From Megalopta genalis (Eukaryota > Arthropoda > Insecta > Hymenoptera > Halictidae): DNA of 64,000 nucleotides. This document shows positions 26,701 to 38,900 of the stretch, in pieces. The stretch's first letter is position 1, and the number at the start of each line of letters is the position of its first letter. Position numbers and translations under genes: made by a program. The notes under the pieces are model-generated. The model did not search any database, was not told the origin of the DNA, and was given only the letters and a program-made list of their open reading frames with translations. The stretch lies in assembly GCF_051020955.1 (NCBI RefSeq), contig NW_027476485.1, positions 1 to 64,000 of the forward strand. The letters are read 5' to 3'.

Positions 26701-29401
26701 ATGTGTATCGCTTGGATTTTGATGCTAACTCGTTTGATTAGTCTGCATTTGAAGCTATATCACTTATACCCCAAGTGTTTGAAGCTATATCATATGTTTC
26801 GCGTGGATTTGAAGCTAAACCTTCTACATCGCATTGAGTTGAAGCTAAGTCATGTGTCTCGCATGGATTTGAAGCTAACTCGTTCGTTTCGCCTCCATTT
26901 GAAACTATGTCACTTATATCGCAAGTATTTGAAGCTAAATCATATGTGCCGCATGGATTTGAAGCTGAACCTACTACATCGCATTGATTTGAAGCTAAAT
27001 CTTGTGTATCGCATGGATTTGAAGCTAAACCTTCTACATCGCATTGATTTGAAGCTAAATCATTTGTTTCGCATGGATTTGAATCTAAGCCTTGTCCTTC
27101 GAATTGATTTGAAGCTAAATCAAGTGTTACGTATGGATTTGAAGCTAAACTTTCTACATCGCATTGATTTGAAGCTAAATCTTCTACATTCTATTGATTT
27201 GAAGCTAAACCTTCTACCTCTTATTGTTTTGAAGCTAAACCTTCTACATCGCAATGATTTGCAGCTAAATCTAGTGTATCGCGTGGATTTGAAGCTAAAC
27301 CTTCTATATTGCATTGATTTGCAGCTAAATCATGTGTATCGCACGGATTTGAAGCTAAACCTTCTACATCGCTTTGATTTGAAGCTAAACCATTTGTTTC
27401 ACATGGATTTGAAGCTACGCCTTCTACTACGCATTGATTTGAAGCTAAATCATTTGTTTCGCATGGAATTGAAGCTACCCCGTTTGTTCCTCCTGGTTAT
27501 GAAGCTATATCACTTATATGGCATGGATTTGAAGCTGAGCCTACTACATCGTATTGATTTGAAGCAAACCATCTACATCGCATTTATTTGAAGCTTAATC
27601 ATGTGTATCACATGGATTTGAAGCTAAGCCTTCTACATCACATTGATTTGAAGCTAAATCATGTGTATCGCTTGGATTTTGATGCTAACTCGTTTGATTA
27701 GTCTGCATTTGAAGCTATATCACTTATACCCCAAGTGTTTGAAGCTATATCATATGTTTCGCGTGGATTTGAAGCTAAACCTTCTACATCGCATTGAGTT
27801 GAAGCTAAGTCATGTGTCTCGCATGGATTTGAAGCTAACTCGTTCGTTTCGCCTCCATTTGAAACTATGTCACTTATATCGCAAGTATTTGAAGCTAAAT
27901 CATATGTGCCGCATGGATTTGAAGCTGAACCTACTACATCGCATTGATTTGAAGCTAAATCTTGTGTATCGCATGGATTTGAAGCTAAACCTTCTACATC
28001 GCATTGATTTGAAGCTAAATCATTTGTTTCGCATGGATTTGAATCTAAGCCTTGTCCTTCGATTTGATTTGAAGCTAAATCAAGTGTTTCGTATGGAATT
28101 GAAGCTACCTCGTTTGTTCCTCCTGCTTATGAAGCTATATCACTTATATCGCATGGATTTGAAGCTGAGCCTACTACATCGTATTGATTTGAAGCTAAAT
28201 CTTCTACATTCTATTGATTTGAAGCTAAACCTTCTACCTCTTATTGTTTTGAAGCTAAACCTTCTACATCGCAATGATTTGCAGCTAAATCTAGTGTATC
28301 GCGTGGATTTGAAGCTAAACCTTCTATATTGCATTGATTTGCAGCTAAATCATGTGTATCGCACGGATTTGAAGCTAAACCTTCTACATCGCTTTGATTT
28401 GAAGCTAAACCATTTGTTTCACATGGATTTGAAGCTACGCCTTCTACTACGCATTGATTTGAAGCTAAATCATTTGTTTCGCATGGAATTGAAGCTACCC
28501 CGTTTGTTCCTCCTGGTTATGAAGCTATATCACTTATATGGCATGGATTTGAAGCTGAGCCTACTACATCGTATTGATTTGAAGCTAAATCTTGTGTATC
28601 GCATGGATTTGAAGCAAACCATCTACATCGCATTTATTTGAAGCTTAATCATGTGTATCACATGGATTTGAAGCTAAGCCTTCTACATCACATTGATTTG
28701 AAGCTAAATCATGTGTATCGCTTGGATTTTGATGCTAACTCGTTTGATTAGTCTGCATTTGAAGCTATATCACTTATAACCCAAGTGTTTGAAGCTATAT
28801 CATATGTTTCGCGTGGATTTGAAGCTAAACCTTCTACATCGCATTGAGTTGAAGCTAAGTCATGTGTCTCGCATGGATTTGAAGCTAACTCGTTCGTTTC
28901 GCCTCCATTTGAAACTATGTCACTTATATCGCAAGTATTTGAAGCTAAATCATATGTGCCGCATGGATTTGAAGCTGAACCTACTACATCGCATTGATTT
29001 GAAGCTAAATCTTGTGTATCGCATGGATTTGAAGCTAAACCTTCTACATCGCATTGATTTGAAGCTAAATCATTTGTTTCGCATGGATTTGAATCTAAGC
29101 CATGTCCTTCGATTTGATTTGAAGCTAAATCAAGTGTTTCGTATGGAATTGAAGCTACCTCGTTTGTTCCTCCTGCTTATGAAGCTATATCACTTATATC
29201 GCATGGATTTGAAGCTGAGCCTACTACATCGTATTGATTTGAAGCTAAATCTTGTGTATCGCATGGATTTGAAACTAAACCTTCTACATCACATTGATTT
29301 GCTGCTAAATCATGAGTTTTGAATGGATTTGAAGCTAACTCGTTCGTTTCGCCTGCAGTTGATTCTACATGACTTATATCGCAAGTATTTGAAGCTAAAT
29401 C
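26701..29401. repeat. Three tandem units of about 1 kb (starting 26701, 27661 and 28711)
   Basis: Each unit begins at a CATGTGTATCGCTTGG junction followed by GATTTTGATGC and continues with the same subtype order. Spacings are 960 and 1050 bp. The middle unit replaces about 27120-27180 with the CTTCGATTTGATTTG and GAATTGAAGCTACC series. Shared private changes in the first two units (ACCCCGTTTGTTCC, CCTGGTTATGAAGC, CTTATATGGCATGG) show that they were copied together. The same three-unit structure recurs at 42988, 43980 and 45030. Confidence 0.82.
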
Positions 29402-32400
29402 ATGTGTATCGCGTGGATTTTGAAGCTAACTCGTTTGATTAGTCTTCATTTGAAGCTATATCACTTACACCCCAAGTGTTTGAAGCTATATCATTTGTTT
29501 CGCATGGATTTGAAGCTAAACCTTCTTCATCGCATTGATTTGCAGCTAAATCATGTGTTTCGCATGGATTTGAAGCTAACTCGTTCGTTGCGCATGCAGT
29601 TCAATCTAAATAACGTATATCACAAGTATTTGAAGCTAAACCATTTGATTCGCTTGGATTTGAAGCTAAGCCTTCTACTTCGCATTAATAGGAAGTTAAA
29701 TCACGTGTTTTGCATGGATTTGAATCTAAACCTTCTACATCGCATTGATTTGAAGCTAAATCATGTCTTTCACAAGTATTTGAAGATGAACCATCTGAAT
29801 CGCATTGATTTGAACGCGAGCCTTCTACTTCGCACTGATTTGCAGCTAAATAATGTGATTCGCATGGATTTGAAGCTACGCCTTCTACTTCGCATTGATT
29901 TGAAGCTAAATCATTTGTTTCGCAAGGAATTGAAGCTACCTCGTTTGTTCCTCCTGCTTTTGAAGCTATATCACTTATATCGCATGGATTTGAAGCTGAA
30001 CCTACTACATCACATTGATTTGAAGCTAAATCTTGTGTATCGCATGGATTTGAAGCAAACCATCTACATCGCATTGATTTGAAGCTTAATCATGTGTTTC
30101 GTATGGATTTGATGGTAACTCGTTTGTTTCGCATGCAGTTGTAGCTAAATAATGTATATCACAAGTATTTGTAGCTAAACCATTTGTTTCGCATGGATTT
30201 GAAGCTAAACCTTCTACATCGCATTGATTTGCAGCTAAATCATGTGTTTCGCATGGATTTGAAGCTAACTCGTTCGTTTCGCCTCCATTTGAAACTATAT
30301 CACTTATATCGCAAGTATTTGAAGCTAAATCATATGTGCCGCATGGATTTGAAGCTGATCCTACTACATCGCATTAATTTGAAGCTAAATCTTGTGTATC
30401 GCACGGATTTGAAGCTAAACCTTCTACATCGCATTGATTTGATGATAAACCATTTGTTTCACATGGATTTGAAGCTACGCCTTCTACTACGCATTGATTT
30501 GAAGCTAAATCATTTGTTTCGCATGGAATTGAAGCTACCTCGTTTGTTCCTCCTGCTTTTGAAGCTAAGTCATGTGTCTCGCATGGAATTGAAGCTAACT
30601 CGTTTGTTTCGCCTCCATTTGAAACTATGTCACTTATATCGCAAGTATTTGAAGCTAAATCATATGTGCCGCATGGATTTGAAGCTGAACCTACTACATC
30701 GCATTGATTTGAAGCTAAATCTTGTGTATCGCATGGATTTGAAGCTAAACCTTCTACATCGCATTGATTTGAAGCTAAATCATTTGTTTCGCATGGATTT
30801 GAATCTAAGCCTTGTCCTTCGAATTGATTTGAAGCTAAATCAAGTGTTTCGTATGGATTTGAAGCTAAACCTTCTACATCGCATTGATTTGAAGCTAAAT
30901 CTTCTACATTCTATTGATTTGAAGCTAAACCTTCTACCTCTTATTGTTTTGAAGCTAAACCTTTTACATCGCAATGATTTGCAGCTAAATCATGTGTTTC
31001 GCATGGATTTGAAGCTAACTCGTTCGTTTCGCCTGCAGTTGAATCTACATTACTTATATCGCTAGTATTTGAAGCTAAATCATGTGTATCGCGTGGATTT
31101 TGAAGCTAACTCGTTTGATTAGTCTTCATTTGAAGCTATATCACTTACACCCCAAGTGTTTGAAGCTATATCATTTGTTTCGCATGGATTTGAAGCTAAA
31201 CCTTCTTCATCGCATTGATTTGCAGCTAAATCATGTGTTTCGCATGGATTTGAAGCTAACTCGTTCGTTTCGCCTCCATTTGAAACTATATCACTTATAT
31301 CGCAAGTATTTGAAGCTAAATCATATGTGCCGCATGGATTTGAAGCTGATCCTACTACATCGCATTGATTTGAAGCTAAATCTTGTGTATCGCACGGATT
31401 TGAAGCTAAACCTTCTACATCGCATTGATTTGATGATAAACCATTTGTTTCACATGGATTTGAAGCTACGCCTTCTACTACGCATTGATTTGAAGCTAAA
31501 TCATTTGTTTCGCATGGAATTGAAGCTACCTCGTTTGTTCCTCCTGCTTTTGAAGCTAAGTCATGTGTCTCGCGTGGATTTGAAGCTAACTCGTTTGTTT
31601 CGCCTCCATTTGAAACTATGTCAATTATATCGCAAGTATTTGAAGCTAAATCATATGTGCCGCATGGATTTGAAGCTGAACCTACTACATCGCATGGATT
31701 TGAAGCTAAACCTTCTACATCGCATTGATTTGAAGCTAAATCATTTGTTTCGCATGGATTTGAATCTAAGCCTTGTCCTTCGAATTGATTTGAAGCTAAA
31801 TCAAGTGTTTCGTATGGATTTGAAGCTAAACCTTCTACATCGCATTGATTTGAAGCTAAATCTTCTACATTCTATTGATTTAAAGCTAAACCTTCTACCT
31901 CTTATTGTTTTGAAGCTAAACCTTTTACATCGCAATGATTTGCAGCTAAATCATGTGTTTCGCATGGATTTGAAGCTAAACCTTCTACATCGCATTGATT
32001 TGCAGCTGAATCATGTGTTTCGCATAGATTTGAAGCTAAACCTTCTACATCGCATTGATTTGAAGCTAAATCATGTGTTTTGCATGGATTTGAAGCTAAC
32101 TCGTTAGTTTCGCATGCAGTTGTATCTAAATAATTTATATCACAAGTATTTGTAGCTAAACCATTTGTTTCGCATGGATTTGAAGCTACCTCGTTTGTTC
32201 CCCCTACTTTTGAAGCTATATCAGTTATATCGCATGGATTTGTAGCTGAACCTACTACATCGCATTGATTTGCAGCTAAATCATGTGTATCGCACGGATT
32301 TGAAGCTAAACCTTCTACATCGCATTGATTTGAAGCTAAACCATTTGTTTCACATGGATTTGAAGCTACGCCTTCTACTACGCATTGATTTGAAGCTAAA

Positions 32401-35400
32401 TCATTTGTTTCGCATGGAATTGAAGCTATCTCGTTTGTTCCTCCTGCTTATGAAGCTATATCACTTATATCGCATGGATTTGAAGCTGAGCCAACTACAT
32501 CGTATTGATTTGAAGCTAAATCTTGTGTATCGCATGGATTTGAAACTAATCCTTCTACATCACATTGATTTGCTGCTAAATCATGAGTTTTGAATGGATT
32601 TGAAGCTAACTCGTTCGTTTCGCCTGCAGTTGATTCTACATCACTTATATCGCTAGTATTTGAAGCTAAATCATGTGTATCGCGTGGATTTTGAAGCTAA
32701 CTCGTTTGATTAGTCTTCATTTGAAGCTATATCACTTACACCCCAAGTGTTTGAAGCTATATCATTTGTTTCGCATGGATTTGAAGCTAAACCTTCTTCA
32801 TCGCATTGATTTGCAGCTAAATCATGTGTTTCGCATGGATTTGAAGCTAACTCGTTCGTTGCGCATGCAGTTCAATCTAAATAACGTATATCACAAGTAT
32901 TTGAAGCTAAACCATTTGATTCGCTTGGATTTGAAGCTAAGCCTTCTACTTCGCATTAATAGGAAGTTAAATCACGTGTTTTGCATGGATTTGAATCTAA
33001 ACCTTCTACATCGCATTGATTTGAAGCTAAATCATGTCTTTCACAAGTATTTGAAGATGAACCATCTGAATCGCATTGATTTGAACGCGAGCCTTCTACT
33101 TCGCACTGATTTGCAGCTAAATAATGTGATTCGCATGGATTTGAAGCTACGCCTTCTACTTCGCATTGATTTGAAGCTAAATCATTTGTTTCGCAAGGAA
33201 TTGAAGCTACCTCGTTTGTTCCTCCTGCTTTTGAAGCTATATCACTTATATCGCATGGATTTGAAGCTGAACCTACTACATCACATTGATTTGAAGCTAA
33301 ATCTTGTGTATCGCATGGATTTGAAGCAAACCATCTACATCGCATTGATTTGAAGCTTAATCATGTGTTTCGTATGGATTTGATGGTAACTCGTTTGTTT
33401 CGCATGCAGTTGTAGCTAAATAATGTATATCACAAGTATTTGTAGCTAAACCATTTGTTTCGCATGGATTTGAAGCTAAACCTTCTACATCGCATTGATT
33501 TGCAGCTAAATCATGTGTTTCGCATGGATTTGAAGCTAACTCGTTCGTTTCGCCTCCATTTGAAACTATATCACTTATATCGCAAGTATTTGAAGCTAAA
33601 TCATATGTGCCGCATGGATTTGAAGCTGATCCTACTACATCGCATTAATTTGAAGCTAAATCTTGTGTATCGCACGGATTTGAAGCTAAACCTTCTACAT
33701 CGCATTGATTTGATGATAAACCATTTGTTTCACATGGATTTGAAGCTACGCCTTCTACTACGCATTGATTTGAAGCTAAATCATTTGTTTCGCATGGAAT
33801 TGAAGCTACCTCGTTTGTTCCTCCTGCTTTTGAAGCTAAGTCATGTGTCTCGCATGGAATTGAAGCTAACTCGTTTGTTTCGCCTCCATTTGAAACTATG
33901 TCACTTATATCGCAAGTATTTGAAGCTAAATCATATGTGCCGCATGGATTTGAAGCTGAACCTACTACATCGCATTGATTTGAAGCTAAATCTTGTGTAT
34001 CGCATGGATTTGAAGCTAAACCTTCTACATCGCATTGATTTGAAGCTAAATCATTTGTTTCGCATGGATTTGAATCTAAGCCTTGTCCTTCGAATTGATT
34101 TGAAGCTAAATCAAGTGTTTCGTATGGATTTGAAGCTAAACCTTCTACATCGCATTGATTTGAAGCTAAATCTTCTACATTCTATTGATTTGAAGCTAAA
34201 CCTTCTACCTCTTATTGTTTTGAAGCTAAACCTTTTACATCGCAATGATTTGCAGCTAAATCATGTGTTTCGCATGGATTTGAAGCTAACTCGTTCGTTT
34301 CGCCTGCAGTTGAATCTACATTACTTATATCGCTAGTATTTGAAGCTAAATCATGTGTATCGCGTGGATTTTGAAGCTAACTCGTTTGATTAGTCTTCAT
34401 TTGAAGCTATATCACTTACACCCCAAGTGTTTGAAGCTATATCATTTGTTTCGCATGGATTTGAAGCTAAACCTTCTTCATCGCATTGATTTGCAGCTAA
34501 ATCATGTGTTTCGCATGGATTTGAAGCTAACTCGTTCGTTTCGCCTCCATTTGAAACTATATCACTTATATCGCAAGTATTTGAAGCTAAATCATATGTG
34601 CCGCATGGATTTGAAGCTGATCCTACTACATCGCATTGATTTGAAGCTAAATCTTGTGTATCGCACGGATTTGAAGCTAAACCTTCTACATCGCATTGAT
34701 TTGATGATAAACCATTTGTTTCACATGGATTTGAAGCTACGCCTTCTACTACGCATTGATTTGAAGCTAAATCATTTGTTTCGCATGGAATTGAAGCTAC
34801 CTCGTTTGTTCCTCCTGCTTTTGAAGCTAAGTCATGTGTCTCGCGTGGATTTGAAGCTAACTCGTTTGTTTCGCCTCCATTTGAAACTATGTCACTTATA
34901 TCGCAAGTATTTAAAGCTAAATCATATGTGCCGCATGGATTTGAAGCTGAACCTACTACATCGCATGGATTTGAAGCTAAACCTTCTACATCGCATTGAT
35001 TTGAAGCTAAATCATTTGTTTCGCATGGATTTGAATCTAAGCCTTGTCCTTCGAATTGATTTGAAGCTAAATCAAGTGTTTCGTATGGATTTGAAGCTAA
35101 ACCTTCTACATCGCATTGATTTGAAGCTAAATCTTCTACATTCTATTGATTTGAAGCTAAACCTTCTACCTCTTATTGTTTTGAAGCTAAACCTTTTACA
35201 TCGCAATGATTTGCAGCTAAATCATGTGTTTCGCATGGATTTGAAGCTAAACCTTCTACATCGCATTGATTTGCAGCTGAATCATGTGTTTCGCATAGAT
35301 TTGAAGCTAAACCTTCTACATCGCATTGATTTGAAGCTAAATCATGTGTTTTGCATGGATTTGAAGCTAACTCGTTAGTTTCGCATGCAGTTGTATCTAA

Positions 35401-35943
35401 ATAATTTATATCACAAGTATTTGTAGCTAAACCATTTGTTTCGCATGGATTTGAAGCTACCTCGTTTGTTCCCCCTACTTTTGAAGCTATATCAGTTATA
35501 TCGCATGGATTTGTAGCTGAACCTACTACATCGCATTGATTTGCAGCTAAATCATGTGTATCGCACGGATTTGAAGCTAAACCTTCTACATCGCATTGAT
35601 TTGAAGCTAAACCATTTGTTTCACATGGATTTGAAGCTACGCCTTCTACTACGCATTGATTTGAAGCTAAATCATTTGTTTCGCATGGAATTGAAGCTAT
35701 CTCGTTTGTTCCTCCTGCTTATGAAGCTATATCACTTATATCGCATGGATTTGAAGCTGAGCCAACTACATCGTATTGATTTGAAGCTAAATCTTGTGTA
35801 TCGCATGGATTTGAAACTAATCCTTCTACATCACATTGATTTGCTGCTAAATCATGAGTTTTGAATGGATTTGAAGCTAACTCGTTCGTTTCGCCTGCAG
35901 TTGATTCTACATCACTTATATCGCTAGTATTTGATGCTAAATC
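29402..35943. repeat. Nearly perfect 3271-bp tandem duplication
   Basis: 29402-32672 is followed directly by a copy at 32673-35943. Comparing landmarks by eye I saw only about three substitutions: 31624 A versus C, a GTATTTAAAGC variant near 34912 in the second copy only, and GATTTAAAGC near 31881 in the first copy only. The unit is 109 monomers plus 1 bp, so the two copies lie in different frames relative to each other. Within each unit a shorter relation is visible: 30240-30970 resembles 31230-31930. Confidence 0.9.
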
Positions 35944-38900
35944 ATGTGTATCGCGTGGATTTTGAAGCTAACTCGTTTGATTAGTCTTCATTTGAAGCTA
36001 TATCACTTACACCCCAAGTGTTTGAAGCTATATCATTTGTTTCGCATGGATTTGAAGCTAAACCTTCTTCATCGCATTGATTTGCAGTTAAATCATGTGT
36101 TTCGCATGGATTTGAAGCCAACTCGTTCGTTGCGCATGCAGTTCAATCTTAATAACGTATATCACAAGTATTTGAAGCTAAACCATTTGATTCGCATGGA
36201 TTTGAAGCTAAGCCTTCTACTTCGCATTAATTGGAAGTTAAGTCACGTGTTTTGCATGGATTTGAAGCTAAACCTTCTACTTCGCATTGATTTCAAGCTA
36301 AGTCATGTGTCTCGCATGGATTTGAAGCTAACTTGTTCGTTTCGCCTCCATTTGAAACTATGTCACTTATATCGCAAGTATTGAAGCCAAATCATATGTG
36401 CCGCATGGATTTGAAGCTAAACCTTCTACATCGCAATGATTTGCAGCTAAATCATGTGTTTCGCATTGACTTGAAGCTAACTCGTTCGTTGCGCATGCAT
36501 TTAAATCTAAATAACGTATATCACAAGTATTTGAAGCTAAACCATTTGATTCGCATGGATTTGAAGCTAAGCCTTCTACTTCGCATTTATTGGAAGTTAA
36601 ATCACGTGTTTTGCATGGATTTGAAGCTAAACCTTCTACATCGCATTGATTTGAAGATAAATCATGTGTTTCGCATAGATTTGAAGCTAACTCGTTAGTT
36701 TCGCATGCAGTTGTAGCTAAATAATTTATATCACAAGTATTTGTAGCTAAACCATTTGTTTCGCATGGATTTGAAGCTACCTCGTTTTTCCCCCTACTTT
36801 TGAAGCTATATCACTTATATCGCATGGATTTGAAGCTGAACCTACTACATCGCATTGATTTGAAGCTAAATCTTGTGTTTCGCATGAATTTGAAGCAAAC
36901 CATCTACATCGCATTTATTTGAAGCTTAATCATGTGTATCGCATGGATTTGAAGCTAAGCCTTCTACATCACATTGATTTGAAGCTAAATCATGTGTATC
37001 GCTTGGATTTTGAAGCTAACTCGTTTGATTAGTCTGCATTTGAAGCTATATCACTTATACCCCAAGTGTTTGAAGCTATATCATATGTTTCGCGTGGATT
37101 TTGAAGCTAAACCTTCTACAACGCATTGATTTGAAGCTAAGTCATGTGTCTCACATGGATTGAAGCTAACTCGTTCGTTTCGCCTCCATTGAAACTATGT
37201 CACTTATATCGCAAGTATTTGAAGCTAAATCATATGTGCCGCATGGATTTGAAGCTGAACCTACTACATCGCATTGATTTGAAGCTAAATCTTGTGTGTA
37301 TCGCATGGATTTAAAGCTAAGCTTCTACATCGCATTGATTTGAAGCTAATCTTTTGTTTCGCATGGATTTGAATCTAAGCCTTGTCCTTCGAATTGACTT
37401 GAAGCTTAATCAAGTGTTTCGTATGGATTTGAAGCTAAACTTTCTACATCGCATTGATTTGAAGCTAAATCTTCTACATTCTATTGATTTGAAGCTAAAC
37501 CTTCTACCTCTTATTGTTTTGAAGCTAAACCTTCTACATCGCAATGATTTGCAGCTAAATCTAGTGTATCGCGTGGATTTGAAGCTAAACCTTCTATATC
37601 GCATTGATTTGCAGCTAAATCATGTGTATCGCACGGATTGAAGCGAAACCTTCTACATTACATTGATTTGCAGCTAAATCGTGTGTTTTGCATGGATTTG
37701 AAGCTAACTCGTTCGTTTCGCCTCCATTTGAAACTATATCACTTATATCGCAAGTATTGAAGCTGAGCCTAATACATCGCATTCATTTGAAGCTAAATCT
37801 TGTGTATCGCATGGATTTGAAACTAAACCTTCTACATCACATTGATTTGCTGCTAAATCATGAGTTTCGAATGGATTTGAAGCTAACTCGTTCGTTTCGC
37901 CTGCAGTTGAATCTACATTACTTATATCGCTAGTATTTGAAGCTAAATCATGTGTATCGCGAGGATTTTGAAGCTAACTCCTTTGATTAGTATTCATTTG
38001 AAGCTATATCACTTACACCCCAAGTGTTTGAAGTTAAATCATATGTTTCGCGTGGATTTGAAGCTAAACCTTCTACATCGCATTGATTTGCAGCTAAGTC
38101 ATGTGTCTCGCATGGATTTGAAGCTAACTCGTTCGTTTCGCCACCATTTGAAACTATGTCACTTATATCGCAAGTATTTGAAGGTAAATCATATGTGCCG
38201 CATGGATTTGAAGCTGATCCTACTACATCGCATTGATTTGAAGCTAAATCTTGTGTATCGCACGGATTTGAAGCTAAACCTTCTACATCGCATTGATTTG
38301 ATGATAAACCATTTGTTTCACATGGATTTGAAGCTACGCCTTCTACTACGCATTGATTTGAAGCTAAATCATTTGTTTCGCATGGAATTGAAGCTACCTC
38401 GTTTGTTCCTCCTGCTTTTGAAGCTAAGTCATGTGTCTCGCGTGGATTTGAAGCTAACTCGTTTGTTTCGCCTCCATTTGAAACTATGTCACTTATATCG
38501 CAAGTATTTAAAGCTAAATCATATGTGCCGCATGGATTTGAAGCTGAACCTACTACATCGCATGGATTTGAAGCTAAACCTTCTACATCGCATTGATTTG
38601 AAGCTAAATCATTTGTTTCGCATGGATTTGAATCTAAGCCTTGTCCTTCGAATTGATTTGAAGCTAAATCAAGTGTTTCGTATGGATTTGAAGCTAAACC
38701 TTCTACATCGCATTGATTTGAAGCTAAATCTTCTACATTCTATTGATTTGAAGCTAAACCTTCTACCTCTTATTGTTTTGAAGCTAAACCTTTTACATCG
38801 CAATGATTTGCAGCTAAATCATGTGTTTCGCATGGATTTGAAGCTAAACCTTCTACATCGCATTGATTTGCAGCTGAATCATGTGTTTCGCATAGATTTG

